Position numbers and translations under genes: made by a program. Positions 18,691-29,447 of a stretch of DNA of 64,000 nucleotides are shown one piece after another. The notes below the pieces were generated by a model. That model ran no database searches, was not told the origin of the DNA, and saw only the letters and a program-made list of their open reading frames with translations. This stretch comes from Pseudomonas brassicacearum (GTDB lineage Bacteria; Pseudomonadota; Gammaproteobacteria; Pseudomonadales; Pseudomonadaceae). The stretch lies in assembly GCF_003732265.1 (NCBI RefSeq), contig NZ_MOBK01000010.1:1-64000 (forward strand), in the 5' to 3' direction. Position 1 is the first letter of the stretch; every line of letters starts with the position of its first letter.

Positions 18691-19232
18691 GGAAACAGAT
18701 CGGCCTCTAGAAAGCGCTGGCCGTTCTGATCCTTGGCCGACAGCTGCGGGGCTTCTTCCAGTTGCCAGTCGATGGCGAGGGTCGGATCGTCCCAACGAAT
18801 ACAGCGCTCGGCGGACGGTGTGTAGTAATCGGTGGTCTTGTAGAGAAACTCGGCAAAGTCGCTCAGTACCACAAACCCATGGGCAAAGCCTTCGGGCACC
18901 CAGAGTTGCCGATGGTTTTCGGCAGACAACCGTACCGCCTCCCATTGGCCGAAATTCGGAGAGCTGCGACGGATGTCTACCGCCACATCGAGCACCTCGC
19001 CGGCGGTCACCCGCACCAGTTTCCCTTGCGTGTTTTGCAACTGGTAGTGCAGGCCACGCAGCACGCCTTTCTGGGAGCGGGAGTGATTGTCCTGGACGAA
19101 CTGTGGGTTCAACCCCGTTGCTTTTTCGAACGCCTTGGCATTGAAGCTTTCGTAGAAGAAACCGCGTTCGTCACCGAAGACTTTGGGCTCGATGATCAAT
19201 ACACCGGGCAGGCTGGTTTCAATTACCTTCAT
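18687..19232 (-). CDS. rmlC: dTDP-4-dehydrorhamnose 3,5-epimerase
   Basis: A 181-residue cupin-fold epimerase. Characteristic segments are [10 protein letters not shown], the catalytic His in LRGLHYQLQ, and the base region [20 protein letters not shown]. It converts dTDP-4-keto-6-deoxyglucose to dTDP-4-keto-L-rhamnose. Both ends overlap its neighbours by four bases (rmlA stop and rmlD start), showing tight translational coupling. Confidence 0.97.
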   Translation of the reverse strand: MKVIETSLPGVLIIEPKVFGDERGFFYESFNAKAFEKATGLNPQFVQDNHSRSQKGVLRGLHYQLQNTQGKLVRVTAGEVLDVAVDIRRSSPNFGQWEAVRLSAENHRQLWVPEGFAHGFVVLSDFAEFLYKTTDYYTPSAERCIRWDDPTLAIDWQLEEAPQLSAKDQNGQRFLEADLFP

Positions 19233-20104
19233 TGTTCTTCCCCAGCCAGCATGAAGAGGTACTGGCCGTAACCGGTCTTGCCGAAATAACTGGCGCGTTC
19301 CAGCAGAAGCTCGCGGCTGATCCAGCCGTTTTCATAGGCGATCTCTTCCAGGCAGGCGACTTTCAGGCCCTGACGGTGCTCGATGGTCTGCACATATTGA
19401 GAGGCTTCGAGCAAGCTGTCGTGGGTGCCAGTGTCCAGCCAGGCGAAACCGCGACCAAAGCGCTCGACCTGCAAATCGCCGCGTTTCAGGTACGCGTTGT
19501 TGACGTCGGTGATTTCAAGTTCGCCGCGAGGCGAGGGTTTTACAGCCTTGGCGATTTCGATCACGTCGTTGTCGTAGAAATACAGGCCAGTGACGGCGTA
19601 GCTGGATTTCGGTTTTTTCGGCTTCTCTTCGATCGACAAGGCGCGGCCCTCACTGTCGAAATCGATCACGCCAAAGCGCTCCGGGTCTTTGACCCAGTAG
19701 CCGAACACGGTCGCGCCGCAAGGTCGTTTTGCCGCGTTCTTCAACTGATCACCGAAGTGCTGACCGTGGAAGATGTTGTCACCGAGGATCAGGCAGACCG
19801 GGTCGTCACCGATAAACTCTTCGCCAATCAAGAAGGCCTGGGCGAGCCCGTCCGGCGACGGTTGTTCGGCGTAACTGAAGTTGACCCCGAACTGGCTGCC
19901 ATCACCCAACAGGTTGCGGTACTGCGGCAGGTCCTGGGGCGTTGATATCAGCAAAATATCCTTGATGCCGGCCAGCATCAGTACCGAGATCGGGTAGTAG
20001 ATCATCGGCTTGTCGTAAACCGGCAACAGTTGCTTGGACACGCCCAGCGTGATCGGGTGCAAACGCGTACCCGAGCCGCCTGCCAACACTATGCCTTTCA
20101 TCAT
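19229..20104 (-). CDS. rmlA: Glucose-1-phosphate thymidylyltransferase
   Basis: A 291-residue nucleotidyltransferase that makes dTDP-glucose. The N-terminal [11 protein letters not shown] is the nucleotide-binding signature; [19 protein letters not shown] and [15 protein letters not shown] are all as in RmlA. Two adjacent ATGs are possible; the first (20104) overlaps the rmlB stop as ATGA, the second is one codon later. Enzymes of this family are feedback-inhibited by dTDP-rhamnose. The upstream frame extension inside rmlB is not used. Confidence 0.96.
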   Translation of the reverse strand: MMKGIVLAGGSGTRLHPITLGVSKQLLPVYDKPMIYYPISVLMLAGIKDILLISTPQDLPQYRNLLGDGSQFGVNFSYAEQPSPDGLAQAFLIGEEFIGDDPVCLILGDNIFHGQHFGDQLKNAAKRPCGATVFGYWVKDPERFGVIDFDSEGRALSIEEKPKKPKSSYAVTGLYFYDNDVIEIAKAVKPSPRGELEITDVNNAYLKRGDLQVERFGRGFAWLDTGTHDSLLEASQYVQTIEHRQGLKVACLEEIAYENGWISRELLLERASYFGKTGYGQYLFMLAGEEQ

Positions 20105-21183
20105 GCGAGCAGTTCCTTGGTATTGATGGCGCCCAGTCGTTGGCCCTGATAGCTGCCGTCCTGAACACGGTGACACCACTCCAGGTTATCCAGGTACCAC
20201 TGAACGGTTTTACGCAGGCCGGTTTCGAAGGTTTCTTCGGGTACCCAGCCGAGTTCGCGTTCGATCTTGCTGGCGTCGATGGCGTAACGCTGGTCGTGGC
20301 CGGGACGGTCCTGGACGAAGGTGATCAAATCGGTGAAGTGCGCCACGCCTTCCGGCTTTTGCGGCGCCAGTTCTTCAAGCAGGGTGCAAATGCCACGCAC
20401 CACGTCGATGTTTTTCTGTTCGTTGTGCCCGCCGATGTTGTACGTCTCGCCGACCACGCCTTCGGTGACCACTTTGAGCAGCGCGCGGGCGTGATCCTCG
20501 ACGAACAACCAGTCACGCACTTGCAGGCCGTTGCCGTACACCGGCAATGGTTTGCCCGCCAGGGCGTTGAGAATCACCAGCGGGATCAGCTTCTCGGGGA
20601 AGTGGAACGGCCCGTAATTGTTCGAGCAATTGGTCAGCAACACCGGCAAGCGGTAGGTGCGCTGCCAGGCGCGGACCAGGTGATCGGACGCCGCCTTGCT
20701 GGCGGAATACGGCGAGCTTGGCGCGTAGGGCGTGGTTTCGGTGAACAGATCGTCGACGCCGTGCAGGTCGCCGTACACCTCATCGGTGGAGATGTGATGA
20801 AAGCGGAAAGCGCTTTTTTCAGGTTCGGCCAGCGTCTGCCAATAGGCGCGGGTGGCTTCGAGCAGGCTGTAGGTGCCGACGATGTTGGTCTGAATGAAGT
20901 CCGATGGACCGTCGATGGAACGGTCGACATGGGATTCCGCCGCCAGGTGCATGATCGCGTGCGGCTGGAAACGCGCCAGCACTGCGCTCACGGTCGACTG
21001 GTCGACGATGTCGGCTTGCACGAACTCGTAGCGGGTGTCGGTGGCAATGCTGGTCAACGATTCGAGATTGCCGGCGTAGGTCAGCTTGTCCAGGTTGAGC
21101 ACTTCGTGCGCAGTGTTCTGAATCAAGTGACGAATCAGGGCAGAGCCAATGAAACCGGCACCGCCGGTGATGAGAATACGCAT
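20101..21183 (-). CDS. rmlB: dTDP-glucose 4,6-dehydratase
   Basis: A 360-residue NAD-dependent extended short-chain dehydrogenase and the first gene of the rml operon. It has [16 protein letters not shown] (5-20), [22 protein letters not shown] and the catalytic [18 protein letters not shown] 21183 (MRILITGG) is the family start; 24 upstream in-frame codons have no binding site. Order here is rmlB-A-C-D, whereas I recall rmlB-D-A-C in PAO1. The promoter must lie in the 176-bp divergent gap before the 970-residue fusion gene. Confidence 0.97.
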   Translation of the reverse strand: MRILITGGAGFIGSALIRHLIQNTAHEVLNLDKLTYAGNLESLTSIATDTRYEFVQADIVDQSTVSAVLARFQPHAIMHLAAESHVDRSIDGPSDFIQTNIVGTYSLLEATRAYWQTLAEPEKSAFRFHHISTDEVYGDLHGVDDLFTETTPYAPSSPYSASKAASDHLVRAWQRTYRLPVLLTNCSNNYGPFHFPEKLIPLVILNALAGKPLPVYGNGLQVRDWLFVEDHARALLKVVTEGVVGETYNIGGHNEQKNIDVVRGICTLLEELAPQKPEGVAHFTDLITFVQDRPGHDQRYAIDASKIERELGWVPEETFETGLRKTVQWYLDNLEWCHRVQDGSYQGQRLGAINTKELLA

Positions 21184-21359
21184 GTTGGCCAGCCTTTTTC
21201 CGTAAGACGATAAAGCGAATGAGCATAGCTTGTCGGCAGGAGCGGGGTGGTGCAATAGGGTTGTTGGTCGTATTTGGGATTTAGCGCGTCAACGGGGGGT
21301 TGATTCTCGACCGAGGCAGTGGCGATATAAGCGCCTAATAACATTTAAGAGGTCGCTGT

Positions 21360-24272
21360 ATGCCGCTCGCCACGTTGATTCATCGCGCCAGTTTGCCCAG
21401 CCCGCAAGTGTCTGCGCAGCAAGCGCTAGAGCTGCTGGAGGGGCATTACGGGCTGAGCGGAACATTGCAGGCCCTGGGCAGCCAGCAGGATCTCAACTTT
21501 CGCGTCGACAGCGACCAGGGGTGTTTCGTCCTGAAAATCTGCCGTGGTGATTATTCGGCGCTGGAACTGCAAGCCCAGCACGCGGGGCTCAAGCATTTGC
21601 GTGAGCAGTCCGGCGTGAAGGTGCCGCGAGTGATCCCGGCCAACAATGGTGCGGATCTGCTCACGCTGGACGTCGCTGGCCAATCGGTGCACGTGCGCCT
21701 GCTCGACTACATCGAAGGTCAGTCGCTCACCCATCTGGATCACCTGCCGGGTGCCGTGGTGGCGGGTTTCGGTCAACTGTGCGGCGAAATGGACCTGGCC
21801 CTGGCCGCGTTCGATCACCCGGGCCTTGAGCGCACGTTGCAGTGGGACGCCCGTCACGCCAATGCATTGATCGGCCATTTACTGCCGGTGATCAAGGATG
21901 ACGCGCAACGCCGGTTGATCGCCGAGGCCGCCGAACGCGCCGAGCGCCATCTGCAACCGCTGGTGGACACGTTGCCGGTGCAGGCCATTCACATGGACAT
22001 CACTGACGACAACGTGGTCTGGCAGCGCGATGCGCAACGCCAGTGGCAGTTGCAGGGCGTGATCGATTTCGGCGACCTGGTCCGCACCTGGCGCATCACC
22101 GATCTTTCGGTGACGTGCGCGGCGTTGCTGCACCACGCCAACAGCGATCCGTTCTACATTTTGCCGGCCATCGAGGCCTATCACGCGGTCAACCCTTTGC
22201 ACCCGGCAGAACTGCTGGCGCTGTGGCCGCTGATCGTCGCCCGTGCGGCGGTACTGGTGCTCAGCGGCGAGCAGCAAGTCAGCATTGATCCGGGCAACCA
22301 GTACAGCCGTGACAACCTGACCCACGAATGGGAAATTTTCCGCGTGGCCACCTCGGTGCCGCTGGAACTGATGGAAGTGGCGATCCTGGCGTGCGTCGGC
22401 CAGCGCCTGCCGAGCATCGGCAGCGAAGGGTTCGCGCCGTTGTTGCCGAGCCTGGTGGGGCGCGAGTTTGCGCTGATCGATCTGGGCGTCCTCAGCCCGC
22501 ATTTCGAGGCGGGCAACTGGGAGCAAGAAGGCATCGATCAGCGCCTGCTGACCGAAGCCGCCGCGACTCACGGCCTGGCGGCCAGTCGCTATGGGCAATA
22601 CCGGTTGTCACGAACCCGGCCAGATACGGCGGACGAGCCGGACACCTGCCCGTTGCACGTCGAGTTGCGAGTGCCCCACGGCACGGCGGTCGAATCGCCG
22701 TTTGCCGGTGTGGTTCATCAGCCTTCGGCGGGCGTCCTGCAACTCGACGGTCCGCAACTGAGCGTACGCCTGTGGGGCGTGACCCCGTCGCTGCACACGG
22801 GCGCAGCGCTGGTCAAAGGCCAGGTGCTGGGCTCGGTCAGCGGGCCGTTGATGGTGCAGTTGTGCCGAGGCACGGCGTTCAATGCGCCGCTGTTTTGCAC
22901 ACCTTCGCGCGCCCTGGCCTGGCAAGCCTTGTGCCCGTCGCCCGCGACATTGCTGGGGCTGGCCTGTGACGCTGAAGAGGAACTCGATTCGCAAACGCTG
23001 CTGGCGCGCCGCAGCGCCAGTTTCGCCCGCACCCAGAAGCACTATTACGTCGACCCGCCGCGCATTGAACGCGGCTGGCGCAACCACCTGATCGACATGC
23101 AGGGCCGTTCCTACCTCGACATGCTCAACAACGTCGCGGTGCTCGGCCATGGTCATCCGCGCATGGCCGCGGTCGCCGGTCGTCAGTGGTCGCTGCTCAA
23201 CACCAACTCGCGTTTCAACTATGCGGCGGTCGCCGAATTTTCCGAGCGTTTGCTGAAGCTGGCGCCGGATTCCATGGACCGGGTGTTTTTGGTCAACAGC
23301 GGCAGCGAGGCCAACGACCTGGCCATTCGCCTGGCGTGGGCCTACAGCGGCGGGCGCGACATGCTCAGTGTGCTGGAGGCCTATCACGGCTGGACGGTCG
23401 GCGCCGATGCCGTGTCGACGTCGATTGCCGACAACCCCAAAGCCTTGAGCAGCCGTCCGGACTGGGTCCATCCAGTCATTGCGCCGAACACGTATCGCGG
23501 GGAATTCCGTGGCCCGGACAGCGCGCCGGACTACGTGCGCAGCGTCGAACACAACCTGGCGAAAGTCGCTGCGCAGGGACGCAAGCTGGCCGGTTTCATT
23601 TGCGAACCGGTGTACGGCAATGCCGGCGGGATCTCGTTGCCACCGGGTTATTTGCAGCAGGTCTACGCCATGGTCCGCGCCCAGGGCGGTGTGTGCATCG
23701 CCGATGAAGTGCAGGTCGGTTACGGCCGAATGGGCCATTTCTTCTGGGGCTTTGAAGAGCAGGGCGTGGTGCCGGACATCATCACCATGGCCAAAGGCAT
23801 GGGCAACGGCCAGCCGTTGGGCGCAGTGATCACCCGCCGGGAAATTGCCGAAGCACTGGAGGCAGAAGGGTATTTCTTCTCGTCGGCGGGTGGCAGCCCG
23901 GTCAGTTGCCAGATCGGCATGGCGGTGCTGGATGTGATGGAAGAAGAAAAGCTCTGGGAAAACGCTCAAGTGGTGGGCGGGTATTTCAAGGAGCGGCTGG
24001 AAGCGCTGATCGATATTCATCCGCTGGTGGGCGCGGTGCACGGTTCCGGGTTCTACCTGGGCGTCGAGCTGATCCGCAACCGCGACACGCTGGAACCGGC
24101 AACCGAAGAAACCACGGCGTTGTGTGATCGCCTGCGTGAGCTGGGGATTTTCATGCAACCGACCGGTGATTTCCTCAACGTCTTGAAGATCAAGCCGCCG
24201 ATGGTGACCTCGCGCCAGAGCGTGGATTTCTTCGTCGACATGCTCTCGAAGGTGCTCGCGGAGGGCCTGTAA
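21360..24272 (+). CDS. Kinase / M23-like / class III aminotransferase-fold fusion
   Basis: A 970-residue three-part protein. Residues 1-330 are an aminoglycoside-phosphotransferase-fold kinase with H211-x-D213-x4-N218 (HMDITDDNVVW) and D236 in IDFGD. Residues about 410-500 resemble the beta-barrel of M23 peptidases but lack the zinc-binding HxxxD/HxH set. Residues about 560-970 are a class III aminotransferase fold with PLP lysine K812 in MAKGMGNGQPLG and the cofactor aspartate in CIADEVQVGYGRMG. Human homologues of the two end domains are hydroxylysine kinase and phospho-lyases for phosphoethanolamine or phosphohydroxylysine, so a kinase-plus-phospho-lyase acting on one amino alcohol is plausible. 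It precedes aguBA on the same strand but is separated by a REP and an operator. Confidence 0.88.
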   Translation: MPLATLIHRASLPSPQVSAQQALELLEGHYGLSGTLQALGSQQDLNFRVDSDQGCFVLKICRGDYSALELQAQHAGLKHLREQSGVKVPRVIPANNGADLLTLDVAGQSVHVRLLDYIEGQSLTHLDHLPGAVVAGFGQLCGEMDLALAAFDHPGLERTLQWDARHANALIGHLLPVIKDDAQRRLIAEAAERAERHLQPLVDTLPVQAIHMDITDDNVVWQRDAQRQWQLQGVIDFGDLVRTWRITDLSVTCAALLHHANSDPFYILPAIEAYHAVNPLHPAELLALWPLIVARAAVLVLSGEQQVSIDPGNQYSRDNLTHEWEIFRVATSVPLELMEVAILACVGQRLPSIGSEGFAPLLPSLVGREFALIDLGVLSPHFEAGNWEQEGIDQRLLTEAAATHGLAASRYGQYRLSRTRPDTADEPDTCPLHVELRVPHGTAVESPFAGVVHQPSAGVLQLDGPQLSVRLWGVTPSLHTGAALVKGQVLGSVSGPLMVQLCRGTAFNAPLFCTPSRALAWQALCPSPATLLGLACDAEEELDSQTLLARRSASFARTQKHYYVDPPRIERGWRNHLIDMQGRSYLDMLNNVAVLGHGHPRMAAVAGRQWSLLNTNSRFNYAAVAEFSERLLKLAPDSMDRVFLVNSGSEANDLAIRLAWAYSGGRDMLSVLEAYHGWTVGADAVSTSIADNPKALSSRPDWVHPVIAPNTYRGEFRGPDSAPDYVRSVEHNLAKVAAQGRKLAGFICEPVYGNAGGISLPPGYLQQVYAMVRAQGGVCIADEVQVGYGRMGHFFWGFEEQGVVPDIITMAKGMGNGQPLGAVITRREIAEALEAEGYFFSSAGGSPVSCQIGMAVLDVMEEEKLWENAQVVGGYFKERLEALIDIHPLVGAVHGSGFYLGVELIRNRDTLEPATEETTALCDRLRELGIFMQPTGDFLNVLKIKPPMVTSRQSVDFFVDMLSKVLAEGL

Positions 24273-24303
24273 ATACCTTCTCACTGTATGCGTAGGGACA
24301 AAA

Positions 24304-24392
24304 TGTGGGAGCGAGCCTGCTCGCGAAGCGGTGTGTCAGGGGGCGTTGATGTCGACTGACACACCGCCTTCGCGAGCAGGCTCGCTCCCACA
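24304..24392. repeat. REP palindrome pair
   Basis: Inverted copies of TGTGGGAGCGAGCCTGCTCG around about 45 bases, nearly the same unit as at 13981. It lies just after the fusion gene and may limit read-through. Confidence 0.9.
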
Positions 24393-24415
24393 AGAAGGAG
24401 TGTTAATTCGATAGA

Positions 24416-24485
24416 TATCGGCTTCTGAGCAAAAAAAAATGACAAAATGTTTCTTGGTTGCTTCTAAAGCCGATATTTATCGGCT
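24416..24485 (+). promoter_or_regulatory. Palindromic operator candidate upstream of aguBA
   Basis: A perfect 18-base palindrome AGCCGATATTTATCGGCT occupies 24468-24485. Its half-site TATCGGCT is repeated in direct orientation at 24416-24423. TATAAA directly follows the palindrome and could be a -10 element overlapping it. The arrangement fits a repressor or activator site for aguBA; no regulator gene for it is visible here. Confidence 0.6.
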
Positions 24486-24504
24486 ATAAAGTCACCGCTG
24501 CCTC

Positions 24505-24567
24505 GCTGTGGACGATCCACAGCCTGCGCTTCCCATTTCTGTCACGGGTCGAGGCCACACTCGACCC
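24505..24567 (+). promoter_or_regulatory. Two-hairpin leader before aguB
   Basis: Two perfect 8-bp hairpins: GCTGTGGA/TCCACAGC with a 3-base loop at 24505-24523, and GGGTCGAG/CTCGACCC with a 6-base loop at 24546-24567. The second ends about 14 bases before the AGGAG of aguB. They would form in the mRNA leader and could affect stability or translation. Confidence 0.5.
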
Positions 24568-24591
24568 AAGCCTTTGCTCAGGAGCCGATTC

Positions 24592-25470
<879 letters not shown>

Positions 25471-25475
25471 TTCTC

Positions 25476-26582
25476 ATGACCACTTTGCACACCACGCCTC
25501 GCGCCGACGGCTTCTACATGCCGGCCGAATGGGCGCCACAAACCCAGACCTGGATGATTTGGCCCGAGCGCCCGGACAACTGGCGCCTGGGTGGCAAACC
25601 GGCGCAAGCCGCACACGTGGCGGTGGCCAAAGCCATCGCGCGTTTCGAGCCGGTGACCGTCGCGGTTTCCGCAGGCCAGTACGAAAATGCTCGCGCCCGT
25701 CTCGACGTGCCGAATATTCGTGTGGTGGAAATGTCCAGCGATGACGCGTGGGTGCGCGACACTGGTCCGACCTTCGTGATCAATAACCGTGGCGAAGTCC
25801 GTGGCGTGAACTGGGACTTCAACTCGTGGGGTGGTTTCGACGGCGGCCTGTATTCGCCGTGGAACCGTGATTCGCAGGTCGGCGGCAAGATCCTCGAGAT
25901 CGAGCGCAGCCAGCGTTACCGCACCGAGGGCTTCGTGCTCGAAGGCGGTTCGATTCACGTCGATGGCGAAGGCACCCTGATCACCACCGAAGAATGCCTG
26001 CTCAACCGCAATCGCAATCCGCACCTTGATCGTGCAGAAATCGAAGCGGTGCTCAGCGCGAATCTGGCTGTGGATAAAATCATCTGGCTGCCGGACGGTT
26101 TGTTCAACGACGAAACCGACGGCCATGTGGATAACTTCTGCTGCTACGTGCGTCCGGGCGAAGTATTGCTGGCCTGGACCGATGATCCGCAAGACCCGAA
26201 CTACCCGCGCTGCCAGGCGGCGATGAAAGTCCTGCAAAGCAGCACTGACGCCAAGGGACGCCCCTTCACGGTGCACAAGATGCCGATTCCGGGGCCGCTG
26301 TACGCGACCGAAGAAGAGTGCGCCGGTGTCGACCCGGTGGACGGCACTCAGGAGCGAAATCCGACCGTTCGTCTGGCTGGTTCGTACGTGAACTTCCTGA
26401 TCGTCAACGGCGGCATCATCGCGCCAAGCTTCGATGACCCGCTGGACGGCCCGGCAAAGGAAATTTTGCAGACGCTGTTCCCGCAACACGAAGTGGTGAT
26501 GGTGCCAGGCCGGGAACTGTTACTGGGAGGCGGTAACATTCACTGCCTTACCCAACAGCAACCCGCACCGCACAAGGAGTGA
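25476..26582 (+). CDS. aguA: Agmatine deiminase
   Basis: A 368-residue guanidino-modifying enzyme that hydrolyses agmatine to N-carbamoylputrescine and ammonia. The catalytic Cys357 lies in [11 protein letters not shown] near the C-terminus; other family marks are the active-site region [10 protein letters not shown] and the histidine in [10 protein letters not shown]. It directly follows aguB and is closed by a strong terminator. In P. aeruginosa the aguBA operon is induced by agmatine through AguR, a TetR-type repressor; that gene is not in this window. Confidence 0.97.
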   Translation: MTTLHTTPRADGFYMPAEWAPQTQTWMIWPERPDNWRLGGKPAQAAHVAVAKAIARFEPVTVAVSAGQYENARARLDVPNIRVVEMSSDDAWVRDTGPTFVINNRGEVRGVNWDFNSWGGFDGGLYSPWNRDSQVGGKILEIERSQRYRTEGFVLEGGSIHVDGEGTLITTEECLLNRNRNPHLDRAEIEAVLSANLAVDKIIWLPDGLFNDETDGHVDNFCCYVRPGEVLLAWTDDPQDPNYPRCQAAMKVLQSSTDAKGRPFTVHKMPIPGPLYATEEECAGVDPVDGTQERNPTVRLAGSYVNFLIVNGGIIAPSFDDPLDGPAKEILQTLFPQHEVVMVPGRELLLGGGNIHCLTQQQPAPHKE

Positions 26583-26653
26583 GTGGGGTTGTAACAGCCT
26601 GAGTCGATTGCAAAATCAACCGGGTTCAGGCGAACCCTCTCCGCACCCTGAAA

Positions 26654-26687
26654 AGCCCGCAGCCCTTATGGACTGCGGGCTTTTTTG
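26654..26687 (+). terminator. Intrinsic terminator of aguBA
   Basis: Arms AGCCCGCAG and CTGCGGGCT with a ten-base loop, followed by T6. It is preceded by A-residues and so may act on both strands. Confidence 0.92.
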
Positions 26688-26827
26688 TATCCGCTTGTCG
26701 ACAGTTCAGAAACATTGGCACAGCTCTTGTATCTGTCACCGCGTGAAACAGGGAGGGGGAGGACTTCGATGTTCTGTCATAAACCTTGGATAAGTTAGCC
26801 GCTCACAAACCAGGAGAGAGCGCTGAA

Positions 26828-27040
26828 ATGAACGCCGAAGTGAACGTAGTGAGCGAGCGGGCGTTGCATCCCCTGGCAATTAATAGCGAATCGCTCCAGG
26901 TCCTTGCGCATTGGTTCAAGTCCAATGGAACGCGTCAGATCAGTGAACCTGATCCGCGCCGGATGATGATCGAGCGCTACCCCGCTGGCTTGTTCAGCGA
27001 AGCGGAGCTGGAAGCGTTGTGGGATGTGATGGAAGGATAA
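26828..27040 (+). CDS. Small conserved-looking hypothetical protein
   Basis: A 70-residue acidic protein without signal peptide or membrane segment (MNAEVNVVSERALHPLAIN at the start, FSEAELEALWDVMEG at the end). AGGAGAG lies about nine bases before ATG 26828; a 14-codon longer frame lacks a site. It is a single-gene unit with its own terminator 22 bp downstream. The layout and codon use look real, but I do not recognise the function. Confidence 0.7.
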   Translation: MNAEVNVVSERALHPLAINSESLQVLAHWFKSNGTRQISEPDPRRMMIERYPAGLFSEAELEALWDVMEG

Positions 27041-27062
27041 GAAAAATAAACAAAGGATTGAT

Positions 27063-27092
27063 AAAGCGCTGCCGGGATGGCGGCGCTTTTTT
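27063..27092 (+). terminator. Intrinsic terminator
   Basis: AAAGCGC-T-GCC pairs with GGC-G-GCGCTTT around a five-base loop, ending in T6. It closes the small gene at 26828. Confidence 0.9.
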
Positions 27093-27254
27093 ATGGGCGA
27101 TGGTTTTTTCAGGACCACTGAAGGTCAGAGATCGGCCTGCATTATTTGACCGATCCACGAAACAGACTGAAAGCCATTCCAGCGTTTTTCCGCAATCACC
27201 TGAGGATTAGTCTGCCGGCATTAAATTTTCCTACTTTGATGCCGGAGCCTTCCG

Positions 27255-27869
27255 ATGATCCTTCATTACATTTATGACCCATTGTGCGGCTGGTGCTACG
27301 GCGCCAAACCGCTGGTGCAGGCTGTCCAAGGCGTGTTGCCAGTAATTGCCCACGGTGGCGGCATGATGACGGGCGCCAACCGCAAGGCTGTTTCACCACA
27401 ACTGCGCAATTACGTGATGCCCCACGATCGACGCATTGCCGAATACAGCGGCCAGCCTTTTGGCGAAGCGTATTTTGAAGGTCTGCTGCGCGATGAAACG
27501 GCGGTGTTTGATTCTGCGCCGCCGATTGCGGCAGTGCTGGCCGCTGAGCAAATCGCCGGGCGCGGGATTGAGTTGTTGGGGCGTTTGCAGACCGCGCATT
27601 ACGTTGAAGGTCGGCGCATTGCCGATGAGTCGGTGCTGCTTGAGTTGGCAACAGAGATTGACCTGGAACCTCTGGCCTTCGAAGCGGCCTTTCAAAGTGC
27701 CAAGACCGGTCAGCACATCAAGGACAGTCGCGCCCTGTTGGCCAAGGTCGGCGGACAAGGTTTTCCGACACTGGCGCTTGAGCGAAATGGCCAGTTCACA
27801 TTGGTTGATGTCAGCCCGTGGCTCGGCAAACCCGAGGCGTTTGCGACCTGGCTGGCGCAACTAGCTTAG
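27255..27869 (+). CDS. DsbA-family thioredoxin-fold protein, CGWC active site
   Basis: A 204-residue thioredoxin-fold protein with an inserted helical domain. The active-site motif is CGWC in YDPLCGWCYGA (residues 11-14) and the cis-proline region is GGQGFPTLALE. There is no signal peptide, so it acts in the cytoplasm, like the FrnE/HCCA-isomerase branch of the DsbA family rather than periplasmic DsbA. It stands alone between two terminators. Substrate unknown; oxidoreductase or chaperone-like activity is inferred from the motif. Confidence 0.85.
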   Translation: MILHYIYDPLCGWCYGAKPLVQAVQGVLPVIAHGGGMMTGANRKAVSPQLRNYVMPHDRRIAEYSGQPFGEAYFEGLLRDETAVFDSAPPIAAVLAAEQIAGRGIELLGRLQTAHYVEGRRIADESVLLELATEIDLEPLAFEAAFQSAKTGQHIKDSRALLAKVGGQGFPTLALERNGQFTLVDVSPWLGKPEAFATWLAQLA

Positions 27870-27977
27870 ACGTTTTTCATCTATCCATAGTCAATTCATC
27901 AAATTGACACAGCATTATGGGCGCGACTAGGATCCCGCCCAACGCCTGTGGCTAACCGCCACGACTCACAAAATAAT

Positions 27978-28016
27978 AAAAGGTCCGCCACGATTTTCTC
28001 GTGCGCGGACCTTTTT
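27978..28016. terminator. Intrinsic terminator
   Basis: AAAAGGTCCGC pairs with GCGGACCTTTT; an inner CACG/CGTG stem extends it. T5 follows. It separates the DsbA-like gene from the porin gene. Confidence 0.9.
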
Positions 28017-28098
28017 GTTTTGGGGTGAAAAAAGAGTGCGATAGCGCCGTTTCAGCCGTTCGACACAGCGCGTTTCAACCCGAAATAAGGAAAACAAA

Positions 28099-29385
28099 AT
28101 GTTGAACAAGCGAATCAGCCTGATCGCTCTGGGGATGTTGAGTGCTACACAGGCCATGGCTAACGACCAGGCCGAGTCCAAGGGTTTCGTTGAAGACAGC
28201 AGCCTCAAAGTGCTGCTGCGCAACGCCTACATCAACCGTGATTACAAAGACGGCAACCCGGATAAATCCGAGTGGGGCCAAGCGGCCATCGGCACGTTCT
28301 CGTCCGGCTTCACCCAAGGCACCGTCGGTGTCGGTGTCGACGCTTTCGGTCTGTACGCCCTCAATCTGGAGCGCAGCGAAGACCGTAGCGGCGCGCAAGG
28401 CATCGACTTCTTCAAAAAGGGCGACAGTGGCCAGCCGGCTGATGACCTGTCCAAGGGCGGCGCCGCGATCAAGTTCCGCCTGTCCAGCACCACGCTGACC
28501 TACGGCGACCAGATGCCGGCCCTGCCGGTGTTGAACTACGACAACTCGCGCCTGCTGCCAGAAAGCTACACCGGCACCTTGATCACCTCCAAAGAGATCA
28601 AAGGCCTGCAACTGGACGCCGGTCGTTTCACCGCCGAATCGCGTAAAAGCGCTGAAGGTCGTGACAGTGGTGGCTTGAAGTCGATCAACGTCTTGGGCGG
28701 TAGCTACCAGTTCACCGAACAATTCAAAGGTGCGCTGTACGCCTCCGACGTCGAAGACGTGTTGAAGAAGCAATACGTGAACGCCAACTACCTCTTCCCG
28801 ATCGACAAGGATCAGTCCCTGACCCTGGACTTCAACGGTTACCGCACCAAGCTGGACGATTCCTACGTCCGCGAAAACGGTATCACCGGCGACGACAACA
28901 AGATCTGGAGCCTGGCCGCCACCTTCGCCACCGGCCCGCACTCGTTCACCCTCGCGCACCAGCGCAGCACGGGCGACAGCAACCTCGGCTACGCCTACGG
29001 CGGTTATCAGAAAGACCAGGGTCGTGTGGGTGACGGTGGCAACACCATCTACCTGGCGAACTCCTACTGGTCCGACTTCAACGCCGAAGACGAACGCAGC
29101 TGGCAGTTGGGCTACGGCCTGGACTTCAGCGCGTTTGGCGTTCCGGGTCTGACGTACAACGTGGCGTATGTGCGCGGTGACAACATCACTACGTCCACCA
29201 GCGAAGGCGGGACCGAGCGCGAAATCTTCAACCAGTTCAAATACGTCGTCCAAAGCGGCCCGGCCAAAGACCTGAGCGTGAAGCTGCGCAGCTCGGTGCT
29301 GCGCGTGTCGCAGAAGTCCAGCGAGTACAACGTCAGCGGTAACGAACTGCGTGTGTTCGTGGATTACCCGATCAACGTCTTCTGA
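28099..29385 (+). CDS. OprD-family outer-membrane porin
   Basis: A 428-residue 18-stranded outer-membrane channel of the OprD/OccD/OccK type, used by Pseudomonas for amino acids, dipeptides or aromatic acids. Residues 1-21 are a signal peptide ending QAMA. The mature start FVEDSSLKVLLRNAYINRDYK and the C-terminal aromatic YPINVF are typical for the family and for outer-membrane assembly. Alternating hydrophobic strands run through the whole length. AAGGAAA precedes the ATG. The specific substrate cannot be read from the sequence. Confidence 0.95.
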   Translation: MLNKRISLIALGMLSATQAMANDQAESKGFVEDSSLKVLLRNAYINRDYKDGNPDKSEWGQAAIGTFSSGFTQGTVGVGVDAFGLYALNLERSEDRSGAQGIDFFKKGDSGQPADDLSKGGAAIKFRLSSTTLTYGDQMPALPVLNYDNSRLLPESYTGTLITSKEIKGLQLDAGRFTAESRKSAEGRDSGGLKSINVLGGSYQFTEQFKGALYASDVEDVLKKQYVNANYLFPIDKDQSLTLDFNGYRTKLDDSYVRENGITGDDNKIWSLAATFATGPHSFTLAHQRSTGDSNLGYAYGGYQKDQGRVGDGGNTIYLANSYWSDFNAEDERSWQLGYGLDFSAFGVPGLTYNVAYVRGDNITTSTSEGGTEREIFNQFKYVVQSGPAKDLSVKLRSSVLRVSQKSSEYNVSGNELRVFVDYPINVF

Positions 29386-29411
29386 TGATCGATAAGCGTT
29401 AAAAAAAATCG

Positions 29412-29447
29412 AAAATCCCTCGACTGGCTCGGGGGATTTTTTTGCCT
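29412..29447 (+). terminator. Intrinsic terminator of the porin gene
   Basis: AAAATCCC-T-CGA pairs with TCG-G-GGGATTTT, followed by a T-run. Confidence 0.9.

Noticed and set aside
22608-24284. 558-residue minus-strand frame
   Set aside because: Antisense to the aminotransferase part of the fusion gene, where PLP motifs are clear.
11680-24392. Recurring GTGGGAGCGAGCCTGCTCGCG-type repeats as a CRISPR array
   Set aside because: They are paired inverted REP elements at three distant intergenic sites, not regularly spaced direct repeats. No CRISPR array or cas gene is present.
28075-29253. 392-residue minus-strand frame
   Set aside because: Antisense to the OprD porin gene; composition rich in Val, Ala and Gly without motif.
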